From assembly GCA_911728435.2 (NCBI GenBank), contig OU452199.1, forward strand, positions 9,124,860 through 9,188,859: DNA of 64,000 nt, read 5' to 3'. A program made the translations under genes and the position numbers. The notes below the pieces were generated by a model that did no database searches, was not told where the DNA came from, and saw nothing but the letters and a program-made list of their open reading frames with translations. Positions 1 through 10,185 of the stretch are shown here, one piece after another (the first letter of the stretch is position 1; each line of letters starts with the position of its first letter). The DNA comes from Apoderus coryli (Eukaryota; Arthropoda; Insecta; Coleoptera; Attelabidae).

Positions 1-90
1 TTAGCCTTATTAGTGTATTGTTATTAGATAAATTTCAAGATGTAATTGGATCGTCAGATCTGTATGTTGCTAATAAATAAATAAATAAAT
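1..90 (+). mobile_element. 3' tail of a non-LTR retrotransposon (5' part outside window)
   Basis: AT-rich sequence ending in a (TAAA)n run at about 71-90. Jockey-type LINEs often end this way, and the LINE at 62.3-63.6 kb ends in a similar run. No coding sequence remains inside the window, so the assignment rests on the tail alone. Confidence 0.35.
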
Positions 91-281
91 TATTTGGGTG
101 CTTGAATGTATTGTAATTATGTTTGTTTTTGCATTTGTTGAAAGTACGGTCTCAGCAGCCACGCACAAACCGCATACGCTGGTTTCCGTGGTTGGGGTTA
201 ATTATTTTCAATAAATTGTATACCTATTGTTTAGTTTATATATGTTGATATAATATTGAAAATAAAGTTATTATTATTAAA
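91..281 (+). mobile_element. Possible second LINE 3' UTR with (TTA)n tail
   Basis: A short, more GC-rich patch (about 150-200) is followed by AT-rich sequence with AATAAA-like signals and a TTATTATTATTA run near 270-281. This order resembles a LINE 3' UTR and tail, but no protein evidence supports it. It could also be unique DNA. Confidence 0.2.
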
Positions 282-1002
282 TAACGGTTTTTTTTTTGTA
301 TAAAGTCAAATATCTGCTTACCGATTTCTTAGAAATTTGGCAGCGTTGTTGCTGGAAACGACCCTAACTAGATCAAGATTATTAAGTCCAGTGGCGTTAG
401 GGTGGCAACTGTTGTTATGAGAAATGCGACCAGTGTCAGAGTGTCGCCATTTTGGAAATATATATTCAACGCTTACTTAGTCTTCTGAAACTTCTAAGTC
501 TCTTAGCACTAAATGAAGAATATAATATAGTTTATAATAATTAAAACATTTCCCACAAAAACATAGAAAACAAACTAAGTACCTAATACAAATACAAAAA
601 TCTAAAAACCACTACAAAACTAACTTATCTATAACACAAAAAATGGAAGACAACATTAATTTGTTGTAATTTAATATTGATTGTTATTGACACGGCAACT
701 ACTGTCAAAAAAACTCGACCAACGCGCTTCTAGCGGCTTGGAAACAAGCTTTTTATCAACACAATTCTACGATTTAAAGAGCACACACCATGATTATAAC
801 AATGCATAATAATAAGTATTAACAATAATAATTTTACATGACACCAATAACTTAACAACTATACCAAATATAACTACAGTGAGTTTTATTATAAATATTA
901 TATTATTATATCATTAAATTGTGCTTGAGTTTTCTCAACAAAAATAAGCCCTCTTTATAGACTTGTGGAGGAATAAAACCTTTTTTAAAACATTGACTGC
1001 GT
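282..1002. other. Unassigned AT-rich stretch
   Basis: No ORF, RNA gene or repeat that I recognise. The only structure seen is a small inverted repeat, CCCTAAC near 362 with GTTAGGG near 397. Confidence 0.5.
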
Positions 1003-2110
1003 TCTCGGTCCCCGGCGACTGATACCCAATTTTATTTCCGTGCTAGGGTAATTTTTATAAATGTATCTTTCATTGCGTAATTCGCAAGTTTATTAATTTA
1101 CAAGTTGTAAATACGTTTCATATAGCTATGATCTTGTCACAACAAGAAGAAAAAGAAAATCAACATTAAACGCATTCGGTCTCCGGAGTCCTATATCGCA
1201 GATAATTATTGATGCAAACATTCCTCAGATGCGCCATCGGGCTCTGGAGACCGATACAGAACGATATGGTCAAACCTGTCTATTCATAGTTTGTGTCATT
1301 TTTTTAAGCTGTTGAAAGGCGGGCGTGTTTCATATATGCTCTTCGACTCAAATGTTTTCTTCTTGTGTAAAAAAATCATGGGAATGACAAAAAATGTAGA
1401 AAACAATAAGATTGAAACACAAACAGTTGGACCTGCACAAAACTCACAAAATATTGAATTGGAACGAATGCTTGAATCCTCTACAATAAAACTTCTAACA
1501 AAAAAATCTCTATAACCCAGTTTAGGATTCGAAAAGTAACTCTAGCCCAGCAGTTGGTAGATCGTTCTAAAACTCTGCCTGAAATATTGTGAAGAGTACA
1601 TACATTTGTTAATCCAACAGGAGCTGGAAGAAAAAAAAAGGAAAATTTGTAAGAGTTGCTATCAACATTATTTGCGCACTACTCTATCCGGCCGTGAAGT
1701 AAAAAAAATGGTAACAAAAGTAACAAGTTTTGTGAAGGTCGTCCGGGTAATTCTGGCATGTGCCTTCTTTCTTTTAATAAACTACATTTTTAAACACATA
1801 TTATATGTATCCTTTGTAATATTTTTTAAAATATTTTTAAATAAAGACCTAGGTACACATATTTATCATTAATATAAGAAGAAGAAAGTGTTTTATTTGA
1901 GTGTAAAAGATATATCTTCATTCAGTGCTGAATAGGTCGCCGGAGAGTGATGCGGTGCCAACTTTAGCTTTCTGTCGAATGTATTTGTAGATACCTAAAC
2001 TATTTTTTGAGCATTGGTTTCAATCTACAAAAATAGAGAGCATTGTTTTGAAAGTTGTCTTAAAATCGTGCTTTTGGTCCCCGGAGGCTTATATCGCACA
2101 CGCAGAAAAA
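1003..2110. repeat. Region with repeated GGTCYCCGG-type motifs around a piggyBac-like remnant
   Basis: A motif of the form CGGTCTCCGGAG followed by CTTATATCGCA-like sequence occurs near 1177 and 2076. Shorter versions lie at about 1006 (with CCCGGCGACTGA) and 1935, and an inverted version lies at 1238-1256. The sequence CCCGGCGACTG is also the terminal repeat of the piggyBac-like MITE at 61.5 kb, so these motifs are plausibly the terminal and subterminal repeats of a related element. I could not fix its exact ends. Confidence 0.4.
1518..1793 (+). pseudogene. piggyBac-like transposase, C-terminal cysteine-rich end, decayed
   Basis: Conceptual translation across broken frames gives a linker (QFRIRKVTLAQQLVDRS), a stop near 1590, then GRKK/KRKICKSCYQ, GREVKK, and after another frameshift SFCEGRPGNSGMCLLSFNK ending at a TAA at 1791-1793. 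The spacing of paired cysteines after a basic stretch and a GREV-like segment matches the C-terminal zinc-finger tail of piggyBac-family transposases. The catalytic DDD domain is absent upstream. There are at least one stop and two frame changes, one at an A-run near 1625. Cannot be functional. Identification rests on the motif pattern and was not tested by a search. Confidence 0.55.
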
Positions 2111-2932
2111 TTATATTTTTTATATTTTTCTATAACACAGTCAACGTGTCAAACTTATATAATCATACATTTCATTTATAAAAATTAATTTAATCACTTA
2201 GCAGGTTTTGTCTACCTAGATTGGTCAAATAGATCACTGTGCGTCGTTGTGAAATTTGTTTCAAAAGGCATATTTGCCTTCTGAAACTCCAGATGAATTT
2301 TGTTTTAATTTAAAATATGCTTATAAGCTTATTTGGCAGAAACGAGTCTCCTAGTTTGGATGCCTGGATATGGTTATTAATAATGATTAAATTTCATCTC
2401 ATCAGAATCTTATAAAATCACTTGAAACTTTGTAAAAATAACTTTTTCAGTATCATCGTCATCGCAATCTTATTCAACAGCGAAAAACTTTAAAACTTAT
2501 TTAGCTGACTATGTACCCTAACTAACGTATATATAAAACTGACGTAACAGCACCGCGTCGAATGCGAAATTTATTATGTTATTAAATTGCTGAATTATTT
2601 CTTCCCGTTTCCTCACTTCATGAAAATTTATGATAAAAATTAAATGCCATCGTACATCGTCCAGCAAAATTTTACGGGTTGAAAACAGATTCTTTCTCTT
2701 CACGGCTTTATTTTTCAAAAATATTAAATAATATAAATCTAGTGAATAAAACGCGTCTACTCCACAAAATGATTTATATCATTTATAATATTACCTAGTT
2801 GCATAGTTTATTTCAAAAAATGTAGCTCCTTTGAAATAAAAACTTACGTTCTGTAATCTGAAACTCAATTTTTTTTTATGAATGTTATATGGATGCACTC
2901 TAACCCTTAACTGGAAACATTGGCCTGAGAGA
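2111..2932. other. Unassigned stretch
   Basis: AT-rich, with no recognisable gene. The minus-strand open frame at 2518-2718 shows no family resemblance and is most likely chance. Confidence 0.5.
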
Positions 2933-4585
2933 CAGGTTGTCTCTAAAAGGTCTGTACAAAATCATATCACATAATTGTTCAAAATAAGCCGAATAAACGT
3001 AACTTACCTTAGTCCAAAATTGCTGCGTTTCGGAAATACAGGGTAATAAAGTTGAAAAATAAAAATTGAAAATTTTTAATATTATGGAAATTTTCCAACG
3101 AATTATCTAAAAAATTGGTTTTTTGGAGTGCGAAATCTGAATATGGACACTACTTCACTGTGGCCGTTAGAGGGCGCTCTACACTGCAATTGTGATCCAA
3201 TAAAATAACCGTAACTTTTTCCTCAGGGTAATATTTTACTTTTTTTCTCGAAATAATGCACTGTAAATTTCCAAGCAATAAAGGTACTCTTATTCACATT
3301 CACTAAAGTAAGTCGATTTCGAGATATTTCGGTTTTTAGTGTCTGGTGTCGCACTGGAATATTTTAATTATATTGAAAAATAATAATTTGTTATTGCATT
3401 ACGGATGAAATATCATTATTAGTGTCAGATACCAAAGGTTAGACTTCTGTGGATGCATTACTGCGCAACGAGAACATAATATGAATTTTGCTAAGAAAAT
3501 TTTATTTACTGATGAAGTGTGTTTTAAGAGAAGTGGTATAACAAACTTGCACAACGAACACGTCTATGCTGATGAAAATTCAAATGCTACCAAAGTAACT
3601 CATTATCAACATGAGTTTGGGATTCACGTATGGCCAGGAATAATTGACAATTTTATTATCGGCCCTGTTGTATTACCGCCAAGGCTAAATGACGTTGATT
3701 ATTTGGAACATTTACAAAATACGTTGCCAGGTATGTTAGAAGATTTGCCATTACAACTCGGGCAGGATATGTGGTTTATGCATGACGATGTTCCACCACA
3801 TTTTATTTTAGATGTTCGAAATTATTTACATGAACAGTAACCAGACAGATGGATTGGTAGAGGCAATGACGCTCCTGTAAACTAGCCGCCATGCTAGATT
3901 CTTCTTCCTCACTGATTAAAAAAAATGTTTGTTACTTTTAATGACAAATTCATCAATTTCCGATTTAAAATGTAATTTTTTTGGGACTATTTGACAAAAA
4001 ATATGCTTGACAGGCCCAGCGACTAGTCGCACAAAGGAGACCGTACCTTAACGGCAATAAAAACATTTGACAATAAGAAGCAAATGTCCATATTTCATCC
4101 TTAATGTAATAACAACTTATCATTGTTCAAAATAATCAAAATATTCCTGTGCGACACCACACACTAAAAACCGAGATATCTCGAAATCGCGTTACTCTAG
4201 CGAATTTGAACAAGAGTACCTTTATTGCTTGCAAATGTACATTGCATTATTTTGTGGACAAAAGAAGTAAAAATTACACTGAGGAAAAAGTTACGGTTAT
4301 TTTATTAGATCACAATTGCAGTGTGGTGCGCCCTCTAATGGCCACAGTGAAATGAAGTCCATATTCGGATTTCGCACTCCAAAAAACCCATGTGTACCAG
4401 TTTTTACGATCATTCGTTGGAATATGTCCATAATATTAAATATTTTCAGTTTTTATATTTCAACTTTATCACCCTGTATTTCCGAAATGCAGCAATTTTG
4501 GACTAAGGTAAGTTACGTTTATTCGGCTTATTTTAAACCAACAAATCTGTGATATGATTTGTACAGACCTTTTAGAGACACCCTG
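2933..4585 (+). mobile_element. Tc1/mariner-like element with TIRs of about 490 bp
   Basis: The two ends are long inverted copies of each other: 2933 to about 3420 against about 4085 to 4585. Both include the ACAGGGTGTCTC-type terminus and a shared GAGGGCGC-like block. The right end abuts TA (4586-4587), as expected for the IS630-Tc1-mariner superfamily. The left terminus is mutated (ACAGGTTGTC) and no longer shows TA. The interior carries a truncated transposase. The unusually long TIRs and missing coding sequence mean it is non-autonomous. Confidence 0.8.
3481..3840 (+). pseudogene. Tc1/mariner-like transposase, central DDE fragment
   Basis: 119 codons with the first catalytic block (ILFTDEVCF, Asp in TDE), a central WPGIIDNFIIGPV strand pair, and the second catalytic block (WFMHDDVPPHF, where families usually show MHDGAPAHF). 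The frame stops at 3838-3840, just before the expected third acidic residue, and the sequence after it drifts into non-coding DNA. The N-terminal helix-turn-helix region is missing too. A complete protein of this family is about 350-400 residues. This is the only coding part of the element at 2.9-4.6 kb and must be inactive. Confidence 0.8.
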
Positions 4586-5879
4586 TATAATATCTCCCCC
4601 GCTTATGCATTCAGCCCAACTTCTGTTTACTCAACACGTGTCAGTTTGGACTAGGAATTTTGCCCGTGAGTATTATTAGAGAAGCTCAAGTAACTCTCAG
4701 GTCTCCAAGTCCATTTGTTGTCAATTACGCACTTTTTTACAAAGTTGTGTAAGACCATTTTATGTGTTTCTCTGTTTTTTTTTCGACGAAGTCCACGCTA
4801 TGATGCATCGCTGTCTCTTGATATCCTTTTGCTAACAGGATTATTCGAAAAACTGGTGGACTTAAAACATCTGTTTCAAACACACAAAGAAGGGCTTCGT
4901 GTGATGATTTTACAATATAGTCGATTCAAAGGTGGAATTTCGACTTCATCTGTAGGTCTGGAGTTGGAAACTTTTTTTTGTCTGTGGTGTTATCCTTACA
5001 GTTGCTAATTTGTCATTTCTAAGTAGATCTATTTCTGATACAATGTATTCGTCAAAAAGTAAACTTGAACCCCTCAGGTTCACTCACTTCTTTGTCTAGA
5101 TCTTTGCCTCAGATTTGACAACGGCACCAAAAAGAAAAATAAATGGTTTGTCTGGGAGAGATGAGTAACAGTTGATGAAATGTTATTACTGTAATTTTCT
5201 ATACATACAATGAAAAAATTACACAAATATTAAAAATCAGAAGTATTACGTCTATGAGACAATAATATAATATTTCCTAGGATGTAGAAAATTAGCAAGT
5301 TTCTGGTTAAGGGCTCATACGATTCCAAAAGTAAAGTTTTTTTTTCAGTAATTCACTATTGGACAGTTTTCAAGATGAAAATCGTTATATATGTATAATA
5401 TATACCACTCATCTTCAAATCATCAATAAAATTGAGTGATGTAACAAATTAAAAGTTTTGATGTCTAGAAAAAAAAACAAAAAATAGATTAGCTCAAACC
5501 GTTGCCGTACGTTAAATCGCCGGAAATTAATCTTGTTCAGGAAATTCACTTTCATGAAAATGTCCACGCAGTATATGGAATATGAAAATTTTAGAAAGAT
5601 AGATTTCAGTGAGAGCATGGGAGTGTGTGTATTTTGTGTGGAACTAAAGGGGACAAAAGTAATTAAAAAAGTCGTTTAAATAAATATGCTTCCCATGACT
5701 AAATTTCAGATCACACATAAATCATAAAGTAGCTATTCTCTGGCATACATTTTACTACCAAAACTATAAAAAAATCGGTTGTGGCACCTCAAAACTTTCC
5801 CGACAAGTGATAATATACCTAATCAAAAATATATGACCTGCGTAACGAAACAGAATTTTAATAATAATTATTTTTATAA
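4586..5879. other. Unassigned stretch
   Basis: The longest open frame (4715-5008, plus) has no recognisable motif. The remainder is AT-rich. I see no splice-consistent gene structure. Confidence 0.45.
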
Positions 5880-5947
5880 TTGAATTATTTTCATTACTTC
5901 CAATAAACCAACGTAACAAACTAACTACTTTATTCAAAAATTAGAAG

Positions 5948-6032
5948 AAAAAAAAGTTCGGCCAGAGCTGGGATTCGAACACGTAACCTTCCCCATATGA
6001 AGCGAAGGCTCTACTAACGACGCCACACCAAC
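5948..6032 (-). repeat. tRNA-derived SINE-like head with pol III B box
   Basis: On the minus strand, 6032 to 5956 reads like a degenerate tRNA. It has an A-box-like GTGGCGTCGTTAGTAGAGC, an anticodon-arm-like CCTTC/GAAGG pairing, and a perfect B box GTTCGAATCCC (plus-strand 5970-5980). It is followed by eight T residues (5948-5955), a pol III terminator. The acceptor stem is only partly paired and no intact anticodon stem fits a functional tRNA, so a SINE promoter head or tRNA pseudogene is more likely. The related copy near 35.4 kb lacks this block. Confidence 0.5.
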
Positions 6033-6244
6033 TTTGAGAATTTTGTATTTTATTTGTAATGTATACTTACTTATACATTCCAACTACCTAACTGAAAATT
6101 TAGACGCTATTTTCTTGAGTATTATGGTGCCAAACATCAAAAGTGACCTATCGCTGTAAGGCAGATAAAAAATGCTTTAAAATGATGTATCACTCGACCC
6201 CTACTGCTATATGAAAATTTAGCGGTTGTGTCGACCTAGAGGTT

Positions 6245-6278
6245 GCTTAAGTCCTGTGATAGATCACAGGACTTAAGC
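6245..6278. repeat. Perfect 34-bp palindrome
   Basis: GCTTAAGTCCTGTGAT (6245-6260), AG, then its exact reverse complement (6263-6278). The related repeat near 35.27 kb has only one arm, so the palindrome arose in this copy. Confidence 0.85.
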
Positions 6279-6949
6279 GGTTTCAACCAAAATCTCATGG
6301 CTTCATCCTAGGACTGCCCCAAACTCATCAAAATTTAGCTCAATTGGTTAAAGCGTTCGGGCGCTATCGTGGTCGAATACATACAGACACAAACACACAG
6401 ACACACACAGTGACAGACAGACTTCCGTCTGGAAATATCTTAATCGTCTCAGGGAATGTCAAAATTGTTATATCCGTCTTTATCTCAATTTTTTGTAGCA
6501 CTTTCACAATACTTTCCCTGTGCGGGAAAGTAATATAACTAGTTTCTCTATAATAATACACTAGTAGAGTCATAGAGGGTACGCCAAAATCAATGGCTTA
6601 TTGGAAGTGCCTAGAGAACGGGAAGAAGTATATTTCTGATAATTTGATGCCGAGATCTAGTTTTTGAACATATTTTTACTAGTGCGCTGTTGCCAGATCG
6701 TGTGATACTGAACCCAACTTTGAAATTTCAAATGATGATAATTTATTAAGTATTGGATATTCGGGTTCGACTGGTGAGTCTGAGCATATTTACTTTAACA
6801 TGCCCTATAGCTATCTCTTACTGTTTTTGACATATGAATTAATTTGCAATTTTTTCGCCAAAAATAGTATTTTCAAAATAATGCTATATTATTCTCAACA
6901 GTATCGACAGAGAGCCCAACTAACAATTTAACTTTTTTAATTGCTGTAA

Positions 6950-7260
6950 GAACGTTTATAAAATATATTTTATAAAACACCCATTGTTTTATAAACATTT
7001 TCACAACGTTCTTACGCGCCTTATAAACACGAAAAAGGCGCAGATTTATAAAACAAATCGACTCGTTAACGGTTCTATAAATGTTGCTTGTTGCTATTAT
7101 ACAATAGTTTTTAGAACGTTTATAAATATCTAATAAAAATCAAATAAAACTGTTATAAAACAGTTTTATTATAGCTCTGTTACTAGAACAAAACGACATA
7201 TTTGTAGAACTACTATAAAACTGTTAAAGGATATAAACGTTTTTTAAAATACCTTTTTAC
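6950..7260. repeat. Left block of TTATAAAAC/GTTTATAAA-type subterminal motifs
   Basis: Many imperfect copies, in both orientations, of a motif like AACGTTTATAAA or TTTATAAAAC. Related clusters lie at about 8430-8520 and 9345-9590 in the same element. Arrays of short subterminal repeats are common transposase-binding regions in DNA transposons. Here the motif differs from the element's outer TIR, so its role is inferred only. Confidence 0.6.
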
Positions 7261-7954
7261 ACAAAATTATTTTATAATTATTATGCATTGTTGTTGGTAC
7301 ACATTAATAAAATCTGAACAATCATGGAGGTAAAAATAATATAAAACGCTATAATACCTACCCAATAATGAATAATAAAATAAGTCAGATAAAATTCATC
7401 CATGAGCAGATTTGGCTGCGAAACAAAATTTACTGTTAAATATATTGTATATCATTACTAAAATTTTAATGCGCCTCGCGAATTATGTAAATTAATGAAT
7501 TTAGATTTTATAAATTATATAAAAAAATTTTTTTATTGTCACTTATTGTTGAAAATAATCTTTTGGGAGATCCTTCATTATGTAATGACTGATTCTGTAT
7601 ACCTTATTAGCTAAGATAATTTTACAAATTATAAAAAATATTAATTTTAAAAGTTTGGTCAACATGGCTAACAATTTAAAGAAACCAAAAATGGCTTCTT
7701 CCTTATACGATGCTTATAAAACAAAATTATCTCAACCCAGACGAGTATGCTCTTTAGATAGCTATTACAAAATAACTGCAGAATTGTTTTATACAGGGGC
7801 GTATTCGTTAAAAAAACATAAATCTCATAATATTTTAAGTGCAAATAAAATGTAATATAAAATTAATATTACCTGAAACCCCTTTGATAGCAGAAGAATG
7901 ATATGATTCTTTTATATCTATCATAATATGGATACTAGCCAAAATATAAGTTGG

Positions 7955-8035
7955 TATAGTACGACACAGTTAAGAATGATACACTTTTATATGGATAGCC
8001 CATTTAAAAGCGTATATGAACTGTGTCGTACTATA
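7955..8035. repeat. 17-bp perfect inverted repeat with 47-bp spacer
   Basis: TATAGTACGACACAGTT (7955-7971) pairs exactly with 8019-8035. It lies in the middle of the 3.6-kb element. A weaker hairpin lies just upstream (about 7888-7922). Confidence 0.8.
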
Positions 8036-9344
8036 GGTACCTATGTTTTATGTAAACGTCAAGAATTTTTTATAAACCAGTTATGGAGTAAAAAAAAATA
8101 TATTTCACTAAGCTTGATAATGAATAATGAAGCTAATTACAAGTATTTTTCTTGAAGTTTTATGTATTTAGTAATCGTTTGCCGTTAATTTAAAATAAAT
8201 TAATAGTAAAACAAACTAAAACAAGCTTGGAGATAAATGCTCTAAAAAATCAAAATTTAATTAAAAGGTGCTGCAAAAAATATATAAGGTAAAATGTATA
8301 GAAATTAATCAAGTCTAGTCCTGTCTACTTGAAGTATTCGTGCTTGATACTTTGATGCTTGTCTGAGTCGCCGCCGTGTGTCGCATCGTCTCAATATTGG
8401 AATAATAATAAAATAGTAAACAGAGTTTTACAAAACAAACTTTAACATATGTTTTATAAAAGCTTTTGATGGATTCTTATAAAACAAAATGCTTTTATAG
8501 TTACTCTCTTATTAGTTTTTACGGGAGTAATTTAAACATAACCTAAATTGAGCCCTTTGTTTATGTTATGTATGTTATAACTTATAACTGCCGTTATTAA
8601 AACGGTTTGTTGAGTGTCTTTAAGAGAGTTCGAGGATCTTGAGGTAGAAAATTTGGCATGTGTTTATTGAGTATAGCAAAAAGCTTGTTTTGGGAAAAAT
8701 GCGGAACATTATTTGATACTGCCCATGTTCGCATGTTTTCTCTTAGTTTTGCATTTTTTTCTAGCTCACTTGTGCTTGAAGCATGATATTGATCACCAAT
8801 TCTCTATTTCGGCTACCCGCTCACCATCTAGTAATAATTCCTCCTAAGAATTTATCAGTCTTCAAAATATTTGATGCCTTATAAATTGTCATTAATTTGA
8901 TTAGATTCCATTACAGTTTGCTACTCTTTATTATAGTCACTAATGTTTTCCCTTTGATAATTTATAATATTGTAATTAATTTTCTATTAAATGCACAACT
9001 GCTTTTCGTTTGGACATTTTAAACCTGTGTATGATATAACAATAAATATCAGTTGAACATAAATAAGACTATGTTATATATTAATTCTAGGTAATGTTTA
9101 TGACAGCATTTTAATTTTATAAAATTTGCATTGGCAACATATTTATTTTTTTATTGTTTTTAATAAAATAACTAAAAAACAATTTTGTAATTATTAATTT
9201 GCGCACAAATTTGCTGCAGCAAACAAATCGCTCTTAATAACGACAATAAAAAAACTATTTTATTATTACGAAACGTACTTTAACAGAATAATTTTATAAT
9301 TGTTTTTAAAGGAACAAGTTAATCCAGACTAGTACTTTTACAAA

Positions 9345-9600
9345 ATGCTTTTAAAACCAATTATCATTCGGAACAAATTCGTCCTATAAAAAATATTTTA
9401 TAAACGTTTATAAAACTGTTACGATATCATATTTTATAACTATTTTATTATTTTGCTGTAAAAACGTTCTTAAAACAGTTTTTCTCACAGAAAAGTTTAA
9501 CACAGCAGTTTTATCACCAAACGAACCTTTAAAAAACAAAAAAGTTTTTACTAAGCGGCAATAAAATAATTATAAAATATATTAGTTCTTTAAGAATGTC
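9345..9600. repeat. Right block of TTATAAAAC/GTTTATAAA-type subterminal motifs
   Basis: Multiple imperfect copies of the same TATAAA-centred motif as at 6950-7260, in inverted layout. They end near 9600 at a CTAGTTGGGAG segment that matches, in inverse, the CCCAACTAACAATT segment near 6916. Confidence 0.55.
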
Positions 9601-9627
9601 GAATTGCTAGTTGGGAGCGGCATTTTT

Positions 9628-9820
9628 TACAGCGGCTTCCTAAAATACAATTATTCTATTCACATTACTCCAACTTTATACAGGGTGTGTAAAATAGTAA
9701 GTTAAACTCCGACACAAAAAAAAATATATGCAAAAGTCGATTTTTTTTCACACTCTATGTAAAATTGGAATAATGTGCGTCAAAATTTATATAAGAATTG
9801 TGTTTTAGGAAGTCGCTGTA
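9628..9820. mobile_element. Foldback MITE inserted in the right TIR
   Basis: The 193-bp segment is an inverted repeat: TACAGCGGCTTCC from 9628 against the inverse of its counterpart ending at 9820, with the turn near 9700-9750. The left TIR of the host element runs without this block, from GACAGAGAG straight into CCCAACTAAC near 6912. It therefore looks like an insertion into the right TIR. Confidence 0.6.
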
Positions 9821-10185
9821 CAAATTGCTTTCTGTCGGCACTGCACTGGTGAGAAAAATATCGCATTTTTTAAAAATGCTGTTTTTGCCTAAAGTTTGCA
9901 AATTAATTTATATGCTAAAAACAGTAAGAGATAAATATATACGGCATGTTAATGCAAATATGCTCAGAATCACACGTAGATTCCGAATATTATCTAATAA
10001 TAAATATAAGAGTGTTTTATTTGAAATTTATAAGTTGAGTTCAGTATCACACGATCTGGCAACAGTGCACTGGTAAAAATGTGTCCAAAAGCTAGATCCA
10101 GACAGCCAGACATCAAATTATCAGAAATATACTTCCTTCCGTTCTCTAGCTACTTCTAATAGGCCATCGACATTGGCGTGCCCTG

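Larger units (their letters stand above)
5880..6542 (+). mobile_element. Helitron-like repeat (3' end at 6542)
   Basis: The segment is related to 35088-35470 in the opposite orientation. Its right end has a 9-bp hairpin (TACTTTCCC, 6510-6518, with GGGAAAGTA, 6524-6532), a 6-nt gap, then CTAG at 6539-6542 followed by T. A short hairpin just before CTRR and insertion before T is the 3' signature of Helitrons. No Rep/helicase sequence is present, so this is at most a non-autonomous copy. The 5' TC end was not located with certainty. It holds a tRNA-like block, an ACAC/ACAG microsatellite (about 6380-6420) and a perfect palindrome. Confidence 0.5.
6575..10185. mobile_element. 3.6-kb non-autonomous TIR transposon with TA target duplication
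   Basis: The outer ends are inverted copies: GAGGGTACGCC from 6575 and, read inward on the minus strand, CAGGGCACGCC from 10185. Both are flanked by TA (6573-6574, 10186-10187). The similarity continues inward for over 300 bp on each side, to about 6912 and about 9821. This includes the shared CCAGATCGTGTGATACTGAAC block near 6693 and its inverted copy near 10045. TA duplication and the terminal CAGGG suggest Tc1/mariner-type mobilisation. No transposase is recognisable inside. The small frames at 7655-7855 and 7928-8155 show no family motif. Confidence 0.7.

Noticed and set aside
5956..6032. Functional tRNA gene
   Set aside because: Acceptor stem is mispaired and no standard anticodon loop fits. 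Better described as a SINE head or tRNA pseudogene.
9798..10076. 92-codon frame as a gene
   Set aside because: Lies wholly within the right TIR of the 3.6-kb element and the left TIR does not conserve the frame.
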